A DNA stretch of 26,208 bases, taken from Clostridium sp. CAG:768 (GTDB lineage: Bacteria; Cyanobacteriota; Vampirovibrionia; Gastranaerophilales; Gastranaerophilaceae). The position numbers and the translations under genes are program-made. Below the pieces are notes generated by a model, which ran no database searches, was not told where the DNA came from, and worked only from the letters and a program-made list of their open reading frames with translations. Every line of letters begins with the position of its first letter. The first letter of the stretch is position 1. Shown here in pieces: positions 14,711-21,018 of this stretch. The stretch lies in the NCBI GenBank assembly GCA_000437435.1, contig FR899617.1:1-26208 (forward strand). The letters run 5' to 3'.

Positions 14711-14770
14711 ATTTTATACTTCAAATAATATATTTAGATGTTTCTATATTATTCATTCAGGGTATAAAAT
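14711..14770. promoter_or_regulatory. Symmetric divergent control region between the sugar porter and galK
   Basis: Two nested inverted repeats: ATTTTATAC (14711-14719) with GTATAAAAT (14762-14770), and AATAATATA (14724-14732) with TATATTATT (14745-14753), centred within 2 bp of each other. The outer arms hold the -10 boxes of both genes (TATAAA at 14763-14768 plus; the same on the minus strand at 14713-14718). Neither has a recognisable -35, which suggests a regulator binds the inner repeat. Confidence 0.6.
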
Positions 14771-14789
14771 AATCATAAAAAGGAGTTTT

Positions 14790-16028
14790 ATGATTAAGAG
14801 AGAAGAATTGGGAAAAATCTACTGCACAAAAGATATTGATTCCTATGAAAACAGAATACAAAATCTGATTAAAAATTTTAAAAATACTTTTAAAAACGAA
14901 AATAAAATAAGTTTGTTTTCAGCACCGGGAAGAACAGAAATTGGAGGGAATCACACAGACCACCAACACGGTTGCGTTCTTGCAGCAAGTGTCAACTTAG
15001 ATGTCATTGCAGCAGCAAGTCTTAATGGGGCAAATGAAATTAGAGTACAATCAGAAGGCTACCCTTTAGATGTAGTAAATATTAATGAACTTTCTCCGGA
15101 TAAAAGTGAATATAACCAAGCAAAAGCACTAATTAGAGGAGTTTGTGCAAAATTTAAAGAACTTGGCTGCGAAATTAAAGGGTTTGACTGCTATACGACA
15201 TCAAATGTTCTAAAAGGATCAGGTCTATCATCATCTGCAGCATTTGAAGTTCTAATCGGGAATGTTATAAACGGATTATTTTTTGAAAATAAAATTTCTG
15301 ATGTTGAAATAGCTAAAATTGGTCAATACGCTGAAAATGTTTATTTTGGCAAACCCTGCGGACTAATGGATCAAATGGCATCTTCAGTCGGAGGAATTAT
15401 TTCTATTGACTTTAACGATACAGAAAATCCAATTATTAAAAAAGTCGATTTTGACTTTACAAAAACAGGCTATGCTCTATGTATAATTGATTCAGGTGCA
15501 GATCATGCAGATTTGACTGATGAATATGCTGCAATTCCTTATGAAATGAAAAAAATTGCAAAGCATTTTCATCAAGACTACTTAAGAGATGTAAAAAAAG
15601 AAGAATTTATAAAAGCTATACCTGAGTTGAGAAAATTAGCAGGAGATAGAGCTGTTCTAAGAGCACTGCATTTCTTTAACGAAGATGAAAGAGCAATTGA
15701 AGAAGCTAAAGCTCTTGAAAATGGCGACTTTGATAAATTTTTAAAAATTGTCAAAGAATCAGGCTACTCATCTTATATGTACTTGCAAAACGTATGCGTA
15801 TGCGGCTCATCAAAAGAGCAGGCGGTTGGAATTGTACTTGCAATGTGCGATGAACTTTTAAAAGATAAAGGTGCATATAGAGTCCATGGCGGCGGCTTTG
15901 CAGGAACTGTTCAAGCATTCGTCCCGCAAGAAATACTTGATAGTTTTAAAGAAAATATTGAGAATATTGTTGGCAAAAATAATTGTCACATTCTTTCTAT
16001 CAGGCCTGTTGGCGGCATAAAATTATAA
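14790..16028 (+). CDS. galK: Galactokinase-family GHMP kinase with altered sugar-site motif (412 aa)
   Basis: GHMP kinase layout: motif 1 SAPGRTEIGGNHTDHQHG (44-61) with catalytic Arg48, motif 2 GSGLSSSAAFE (143-153) binding ATP phosphates, catalytic-base segment CGLMDQMASSVGG (190-202) with Asp194, and VHGGGFAGTVQAF near the C-terminus. In typical galactokinases motif 1 reads G-R-V-N-L-I-G-E-H-T-D-Y; here the Glu that contacts the sugar is Asn, while His and Asp are kept. A GRTEIGGNHTDHQ form marks a distinct subgroup I recall from gut anaerobes, usually annotated galactokinase. The galT gene next door makes galactose the likely substrate. AAGGAG lies about 6 nt before the ATG at 14790. galT follows 20 nt downstream as one operon. 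Confidence 0.85.
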   Translation: MIKREELGKIYCTKDIDSYENRIQNLIKNFKNTFKNENKISLFSAPGRTEIGGNHTDHQHGCVLAASVNLDVIAAASLNGANEIRVQSEGYPLDVVNINELSPDKSEYNQAKALIRGVCAKFKELGCEIKGFDCYTTSNVLKGSGLSSSAAFEVLIGNVINGLFFENKISDVEIAKIGQYAENVYFGKPCGLMDQMASSVGGIISIDFNDTENPIIKKVDFDFTKTGYALCIIDSGADHADLTDEYAAIPYEMKKIAKHFHQDYLRDVKKEEFIKAIPELRKLAGDRAVLRALHFFNEDERAIEEAKALENGDFDKFLKIVKESGYSSYMYLQNVCVCGSSKEQAVGIVLAMCDELLKDKGAYRVHGGGFAGTVQAFVPQEILDSFKENIENIVGKNNCHILSIRPVGGIKL

Positions 16029-16048
16029 TAACAAGAGGTAATACTAAT

Positions 16049-17539
16049 ATGATTTTTGATTCAATTGAAAAACTCATACAATATGGGATTGAAAAAGATT
16101 TAATAACTCCTCAAGATAAAAACTATGTTATAAACAGAATTCTTGAAATTCTTAATCTTGATGAATTCATAGCACCTGCACAAAACTATGAAAATATTAA
16201 TCTTGAAACAACTTTAAAAGAAATTCTTAACTATGCTGTTGAGAAAAAAATAATAGAAGACAGCATTGTATACCGCGATTTATTTGACACAAAAATCATG
16301 AGTACACTTGTATCTCCCCCACATGAAATCATAGAAGAATTCAAAAAATTATATTTAGATTCTCCTCAAAAAGCTACTGATTGGTATTATAAATTCAGCC
16401 AAGATACTGATTATATAAGAAGATACAGAATCGAAAAAGACCTACGCTGGCAAACAGATACTGAATATGGAAAATTGGATTTATCCATAAATCTGTCAAA
16501 ACCCGAAAAAGATCCAAAAGCTATCGCTGCAGCTAAAACTGCTAAACAAAGCGGCTACCCAAAATGCATGTTATGTCCGGAAAATGAAGGCTATTCAGGC
16601 AGAATAAATCACCCTGCAAGAGGAAATCACAGAATTATTCCAATTGAAATAGATGGAGAAAGTTGGTATTTCCAATACTCACCATATGTTTATTACAATG
16701 AACATTGCATTGTCCTGAATAGTCAACACATACCAATGGTAATAAACAAAAGCACATTTAAAAAATTATTTGACTTTATAAAACTATTCCCTCACTACTT
16801 TGTAGGTTCAAACGCAGACCTACCAATAGTCGGAGGATCAATTCTTTCCCATGATCATTTTCAAGGTGGACACTATGAATTTGCTATGGAAAGAGCAGAA
16901 ATCGAAGAATATTTTACAATCAAAGGCTATGAAGATGTAAAAGCAGGAATTGTAAAATGGCCTATGTCTGTAATTAGAATTCAACATGAAAACTCTGATA
17001 AATTAATTGATTTAGCTGATTACATACTTAATAAATGGCGAAACTATAGTGATGAAGATGCATATATCTTTGCACAAACAAATGGAGAACCACATAATAC
17101 AATCACACCAATAGCCCGCAAAAAAGGCGATTTATTTGAATTAGATTTGGTACTTAGAAACAACATAACAACAGATGAATACCCGCTTGGTCTATATCAC
17201 CCTCATCAAGAATTACACCACATAAAAAAAGAAAACATTGGACTTATAGAAGTTATGGGACTTGCAGTATTACCTTCTCGACTTGATAAAGAACTGAAAG
17301 AAACCGCAAAATGTATTTTGAATAAATCTGATTTAAGGGAAAATGACCTCACTGCAAAACATGCAGACTGGGTAGAAGCATTCTTACCAAAATATGAAGA
17401 TATTAATGAAGAAAACATAATGCAAATAATTGAAAAAGAAGTCGGACTTGTTTTTGTAAAAGTTCTTGAATGCGCAGGAGTATTCAAAAGAAATCAAAAG
17501 GGACATGATGCCTTTTTGAGATTCATCAATGTCCTTTAA
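16049..17539 (+). CDS. galT: Class II galactose-1-phosphate uridylyltransferase (496 aa)
   Basis: It exchanges UMP between UDP-glucose and galactose-1-phosphate in the Leloir pathway. Length and sequence fit the class II (GalT2) form common in Firmicutes rather than the 350-aa E. coli type: an N-terminal helical region, CMLCPENEGYSGRINHPARG (173-192), YNEHCIVL, and the active-site segment GGSILSHDHFQGGHYEF (262-278) with His268/His270 in H-x-H-F-Q. The start at 16049 is chosen over an upstream in-frame ATG inside galK (15983) because AGAGG (16034-16038) precedes it and the start MIFDSIEKLI matches the family. The gene follows galK by 20 nt. No galE epimerase is present in the window, so it must be encoded elsewhere. 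Confidence 0.92.
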   Translation: MIFDSIEKLIQYGIEKDLITPQDKNYVINRILEILNLDEFIAPAQNYENINLETTLKEILNYAVEKKIIEDSIVYRDLFDTKIMSTLVSPPHEIIEEFKKLYLDSPQKATDWYYKFSQDTDYIRRYRIEKDLRWQTDTEYGKLDLSINLSKPEKDPKAIAAAKTAKQSGYPKCMLCPENEGYSGRINHPARGNHRIIPIEIDGESWYFQYSPYVYYNEHCIVLNSQHIPMVINKSTFKKLFDFIKLFPHYFVGSNADLPIVGGSILSHDHFQGGHYEFAMERAEIEEYFTIKGYEDVKAGIVKWPMSVIRIQHENSDKLIDLADYILNKWRNYSDEDAYIFAQTNGEPHNTITPIARKKGDLFELDLVLRNNITTDEYPLGLYHPHQELHHIKKENIGLIEVMGLAVLPSRLDKELKETAKCILNKSDLRENDLTAKHADWVEAFLPKYEDINEENIMQIIEKEVGLVFVKVLECAGVFKRNQKGHDAFLRFINVL

Positions 17540-17550
17540 GTTTTAGGAAA

Positions 17551-17603
17551 AGCCGGCTAAAAAGATTTATTTTATTTTGTCAAGAAGCAATTTATGAGCC
17601 GGC
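17551..17603 (-). terminator. Long-loop inverted repeat of GC-rich arms, possible terminator
   Basis: AGCCGGC (17597-17603) and GCCGGCT (17552-17558) form a 7-bp GC-rich stem with a 38-nt AT-rich loop. On the minus strand the 3' arm runs into TTTT. The right arm overlaps the last codons of the radical SAM gene. Each arm is itself palindromic (GCCGGC), so other pairings are possible. The loop is unusually long for an intrinsic terminator. Confidence 0.4.
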
Positions 17604-18395
17604 AGAAAAATTTTTAAAACTTATATTATTTTCCACGCAATATTTTTCAATTACATTAGACAAATTATCAAAATATTCACGATCTTTTTTGTTGTAGATA
17701 TTTTCATAAATTGAATTATATATAGGATATTCTTCATTTATGAATTTGAACATTTTTGTTTTGAAACTGCTTCGTAAATTAAGCATGTCAAACCAATATT
17801 CATCAGTATATTCTTTAGTTTTTTCAATTATTGCTTTGTAGTCTGTAATCTCTGGTATTACTGGAGCTACAAATACAATTGTCTTAATACCATTTTGCTT
17901 TAACTCTTTTAAAGTTTCAAATCTTTCTTGTATTGAAGAAGAATTTGGTTCCAATTTCTTTTTGAGCTGTTCATCTATTATACTTATTGATAAAGCAACT
18001 TCAACATGTTTCATCTTTTTTAATAGATCAATATCTCTCAAAATCAATTTTGATTTAGTTACAACAGTAATATAAGCCTCTGATTTTACTAACTGCTCCA
18101 TAATCATTCTTGTAATTCCATATTTTTCTTCATAAGAATTATATGGATCAGTCACTGTACTTATCATTACTTTTTTATTTTTTATTTTGAAGATGTTAAT
18201 CTTTTTATTTGTTCGTTTAACATCAATGAATTCACCCCATTCCTCGGTATGTTTGCTAAAACTTGACATATAAGCAGCATAGCAGTACAAACACTTATTT
18301 GGACAACCGACATAGGGATTAATTACATAATCAAGCGTTGTTAATTTCGTTTTATTTAAGTAATCTTTTACTCTTGTCGAATCTTCAACTACCAT
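17592..18395 (-). CDS. Radical SAM protein, resembling mobile pair protein B / SplB-like (267 aa)
   Basis: The radical SAM cluster motif is C31-x3-C35-x2-C38 in VGCPNKCLYCYAAYM, and DYVINPYVGCP just before it, HTEEWGEFIDVK after it, and VMISTVTDPYNSYEEKYGITR are the blocks I associate with COG1533 (SplB-like) proteins and especially with 'radical SAM mobile pair protein B'. That protein is normally next to a second radical SAM protein (A) and often a MarR regulator; neither adjoins this gene. The reaction is unknown. The ATG at 18395 comes 6 nt after TATTAT (18402-18407) with TTGACA 17 bp further up, so the message should be leaderless. A 25-bp palindrome covers the -35. The C-terminus is not cut short in any obvious way. 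Confidence 0.78.
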   Translation of the reverse strand: MVVEDSTRVKDYLNKTKLTTLDYVINPYVGCPNKCLYCYAAYMSSFSKHTEEWGEFIDVKRTNKKINIFKIKNKKVMISTVTDPYNSYEEKYGITRMIMEQLVKSEAYITVVTKSKLILRDIDLLKKMKHVEVALSISIIDEQLKKKLEPNSSSIQERFETLKELKQNGIKTIVFVAPVIPEITDYKAIIEKTKEYTDEYWFDMLNLRSSFKTKMFKFINEEYPIYNSIYENIYNKKDREYFDNLSNVIEKYCVENNISFKNFSAGS

Positions 18396-18401
18396 AACAG
18401 C

Positions 18402-18445
18402 ATAATAAAGTCTGAATAGTAATATGTCAATGTCATTGACATATT
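18402..18445 (-). promoter_or_regulatory. Promoter of the radical SAM gene with 25-bp palindromic operator
   Basis: Minus strand TTGACA (18425-18430), 17 bp, TATTAT (18402-18407), 6 nt, ATG. AATATGTCAATG (18421-18432) and CATTGACATATT (18434-18445) are perfect 12-bp arms around one base and enclose the -35. The palindrome also touches the stop codon of the upstream gene (18444-18446). There is no T tract after it, so an operator is more likely than a terminator. Confidence 0.8.
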
Positions 18446-19025
18446 AATCAGCGAATGCTATTTCTTTCTCTACAATAGCCGGAATTGGTGATATAATAAT
18501 AGTTTCTAGGTTTTTATCGTTTTCTTTTTTTATTTTTTCTGCAATCATTTTTATATCATTGTCATTTGTGAAGAAGTGCTTCACAGCGTACTTTAAGACC
18601 ACCATGCCTTTACCTGAAAATTTTTCAAATTTATATATATCATATTCGAAATATTTCTTAGCATTTTCACTTCCGTTCACTAAAAAACTTATTGCAGCTT
18701 TGTCTGATTTTTTATTTTCGACAAGTTTTAATAACAAACTATTTTCTGTATTTTCAATAGTCCTATCAAAATTTTCAACGAATTTTAATGGATCTGATTC
18801 ATTTGGATAATAATAGACTCCTATCATTTTAGTCCAATTGGCAACGTTTTCATTCTTTAAAAAATATTCATTACCATAACCTTGAGTATTTGGGGCAATC
18901 GCACTATATTTTAAAGTATATACATCATTATTAAAATGAATTTCTTCAGCATTTACAGGTTCAATCATTAAAATTAAAGATATAAACACTGTTAAAATAG
19001 CTATTATTGATGATATTTTATGCAT
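18444..19025 (-). CDS. Secreted protein of unknown function (193 aa)
   Basis: I do not recognise the family. A signal peptide is clear: basic start, hydrophobic core ISSIIAILTVFISLILMI (4-21), and cleavage after VNA (about residue 26). The mature part has a strand-rich start (FNNDVYTLKYSAIAPNTQGYGN), a WTKMIGVYYYPNESDPLKFVENF segment, and helices with KIKKENDKNLET near the end. No cysteines or catalytic motif stand out. It lies 87 bp downstream of the outer-membrane channel gene on the same strand and could be in its transcript, which hints at an envelope role. Its AAGGAG ribosome site is buried in a perfect hairpin, so translation may be conditional. Confidence 0.75.
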   Translation of the reverse strand: MHKISSIIAILTVFISLILMIEPVNAEEIHFNNDVYTLKYSAIAPNTQGYGNEYFLKNENVANWTKMIGVYYYPNESDPLKFVENFDRTIENTENSLLLKLVENKKSDKAAISFLVNGSENAKKYFEYDIYKFEKFSGKGMVVLKYAVKHFFTNDNDIKMIAEKIKKENDKNLETIIISPIPAIVEKEIAFAD

Positions 19026-19034
19026 AAAAATTAA

Positions 19035-19066
19035 CTCCTTAGTTATTTTATATTTAAACTAAGGAG
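19035..19066 (-). promoter_or_regulatory. Hairpin sequestering the ribosome site of the secreted protein gene
   Basis: CTCCTTAGTT (19035-19044) and AACTAAGGAG (19057-19066) are perfect 10-bp arms with a 12-nt AT loop. In the minus-strand RNA the 3' arm contains the AAGGAG that lies 9 nt before the ATG at 19025. The stem is followed by TTAATTTTT, so it could also act as a terminator after the channel gene. Confidence 0.75.
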
Positions 19067-19112
19067 AAAATTTTATTAAATCTACATATGGGCAATTTAT
19101 GAAATTATAAAA

Positions 19113-20501
19113 TTACAACTTTTCATTAATAGTCGTAAAGTCATTACCTCCTACTGCTTTATAAATACTCAAAGTAGATATTAAATAATTTACCTGACTA
19201 TTTACCTTATCCTTTTCTGCAACGAGTAATTTTTCTCTATCTTTCATCATTTCTAAATTAGATTTAGCACCTATATCAAATTTTTTCTGAGCTAAATTAA
19301 ATTTATCATTCTCAAGATTATAACGTTTAACACTTTCGTTATAATTTAATTCTCTAGTAAGCGCGCCACATAAAGAATTATTTACCTCTTGAATTGATGT
19401 TAAAATTGTTTTTTCATAAATTTGTTGAGCTTTTTCTAATTCCAACTTTTTATAGCGAAAACGAGCCATTTTAGCACCACCAGTAAATAAATCGATAGAA
19501 GGCATAAAACCAACTAATGATTTAAATGTGTGATTTCCAAAAATATTAGTCAAATTATACGCACTAAATCCTGCTTGACCGTATAAAATAAACTTAGGTA
19601 AAAAATCTCTTTTAGCAACTTTTACATCAATACCGATTTTTTGAATATATTCTTCAGCCTTCATAAAATCAGGTCTGTATTGAATAACTTCTGCGTTTAT
19701 ACTATCTGGCAAAGGCAAAAGAGTAATTATTGAATAATCACTTCTAGGCATTAGAGATAAATCTTTTTCTCGTTCCCCAGTCAAAACACCTAACTGCCTG
19801 CCAACAATTAATCGTTTATCAATATAAACATTCAACTCCTCTTGAAGCTGAGTCAAAAGTTGTTTTTCATCCATTAATTCAGTAATAGGACAAAGACCAT
19901 TTTTATATTTCAGATCTTCTAATCTTACAATCTCCGTTTGTAATTTTACTAATTCCTGTTGATTTTTAATTAATTTATCCAACTTAACTAAATTAAAATA
20001 TTCAGAAGCAACAGCAGATGTCAAAGAAATATATGAAGCTCTTTCATTTTGCTTTACCATTTCTAATTGCTTTTTGAAAGATTTAGTTTTTAAATAATTT
20101 TCGCCCCAAATATCCACTTCATAACTCATTGTTAAAGGTAAAAAGAAATTGCTTTGACTATAATCTTTAATTACAACATCACCGAATTTTATATCAGCAG
20201 AACTGAAATCTCTAAATACATCTCCTTGAAAACCTAATTGTGGTAATTGACTTGCAAATGCTTGTTTCACAACCTGTTCAGATTGCTTTACATTTAATGT
20301 AGCAATTTTTAAATCCTGATTATTTTTAAACGCAGTAGAAATATAATCAGTTAAAACCGGATCATTATATTTTTGCCACCAATCAAGATTTAGATATTCT
20401 AACCTATAATTTTCATTACTATTACTTTTTGTTTTTGCATCTGCTAAAGACACAGTGCATAACAAAATAAACAGGGTTAATAATATTTTTAAAATTTTCA
20501 T
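19113..20501 (-). CDS. Outer-membrane efflux channel, TolC/OprM (OEP) family (462 aa)
   Basis: A signal peptide (ILKILLTLFILLCTVSLADA) is followed by an OEP-type protein. LDWWQKYNDPVLTDYISTAFKNNQDLKIATLNVKQSE near the start is the classic opening of NodT/OprM-type factors, and the second half repeats the helical pattern (RPDFMKAEEYIQKIGIDVKVAKRDFLPKF, then EVNNSLCGALTREL). A trimeric barrel and tunnel would give the exit duct for the EmrAB pump encoded divergently. I do not see a proper lipobox, so it is probably not a lipoprotein. The start at 20501 is chosen because AAGGAAA precedes it and the signal peptide begins there; an earlier ATG at 20540 would lie past its own -10 box. Confidence 0.9.
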   Translation of the reverse strand: MKILKILLTLFILLCTVSLADAKTKSNSNENYRLEYLNLDWWQKYNDPVLTDYISTAFKNNQDLKIATLNVKQSEQVVKQAFASQLPQLGFQGDVFRDFSSADIKFGDVVIKDYSQSNFFLPLTMSYEVDIWGENYLKTKSFKKQLEMVKQNERASYISLTSAVASEYFNLVKLDKLIKNQQELVKLQTEIVRLEDLKYKNGLCPITELMDEKQLLTQLQEELNVYIDKRLIVGRQLGVLTGEREKDLSLMPRSDYSIITLLPLPDSINAEVIQYRPDFMKAEEYIQKIGIDVKVAKRDFLPKFILYGQAGFSAYNLTNIFGNHTFKSLVGFMPSIDLFTGGAKMARFRYKKLELEKAQQIYEKTILTSIQEVNNSLCGALTRELNYNESVKRYNLENDKFNLAQKKFDIGAKSNLEMMKDREKLLVAEKDKVNSQVNYLISTLSIYKAVGGNDFTTINEKL

Positions 20502-20520
20502 GCTTGCTATTTCCTTTTTT

Positions 20521-20538
20521 GTGTTATCATAATAACAC
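20521..20538. promoter_or_regulatory. MarR operator holding both divergent -10 boxes
   Basis: GTGTTATCATAATAACAC has 7-bp perfect arms GTGTTAT/ATAACAC. It contains the plus-strand TG-T-TATCAT (20523-20530) for marR-emrA-emrB and the minus-strand TG-T-TATTAT (20529-20536) for the channel gene, two extended -10 boxes sharing bases. One bound repressor dimer would close both promoters. Confidence 0.78.
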
Positions 20539-20549
20539 AAAGAAAAATC

Positions 20550-21008
20550 ATGGACAAGTTAGATTTATTAAAAAGTAGAATTGGGATGAAACTGGTACGC
20601 GTAGGGAAAATGGTACGCGCTATTGCAAACCAAAAATTCAGTAAAGCAGAATTTCCTATTACTCCGGAACAATTTACTGTACTAACAGCAATCTTAGACC
20701 ATGACGGGTTATATCAAAGACAAATTGGAGCTCTGACTTTAAAAGACAGACCAAATATTACAAGAATTATAAAAATTCTGGAAGAAAAAGAATTCGTCAC
20801 TAAAACTCCCGATATAAATAAAAGGAAAATATACAAAATAAATATAACAGAAAAAGGCAAACAGGCTTACGATTTAGTTTTACCAACAGTTTTGGAACAT
20901 TGGCAAAATACCGTCGAAGGAGTTACAGACGAAGAACTAATAAGCTGTTTAAAAGTATTAAATAAAATAAAAATCAATTTGGAAGAAAAATTAAATATGC
21001 AAATATAA
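20550..21008 (+). CDS. MarR-family regulator of the efflux locus (152 aa)
   Basis: A winged-helix MarR protein: ITPEQFTVLTAILDHDGLYQRQIGALTLKDRPNITRIIKILEEKEFVTKTPD contains the helix-turn-helix and recognition helix (RPNITRIIKIL), followed by the wing NKRKIYKINITEKGKQ. MarR proteins are dimers that let go of DNA on binding small aromatic or toxic compounds; the ligand here is unknown. It is the first gene of marR-emrA-emrB (10-nt and 1-nt gaps) and divergent from the outer-membrane channel gene. The palindrome at 20521-20538 is the likely operator. The leader is short (about 13 nt) and has only a weak AAAG as ribosome site. Confidence 0.9.
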   Translation: MDKLDLLKSRIGMKLVRVGKMVRAIANQKFSKAEFPITPEQFTVLTAILDHDGLYQRQIGALTLKDRPNITRIIKILEEKEFVTKTPDINKRKIYKINITEKGKQAYDLVLPTVLEHWQNTVEGVTDEELISCLKVLNKIKINLEEKLNMQI

Positions 21009-21018
21009 GAGGTGAAAA

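Noticed and set aside
15983..16048. galT starting inside galK (15983)
   Set aside because: No ribosome site and extra residues unlike the family; AGAGG before 16049 decides the start.
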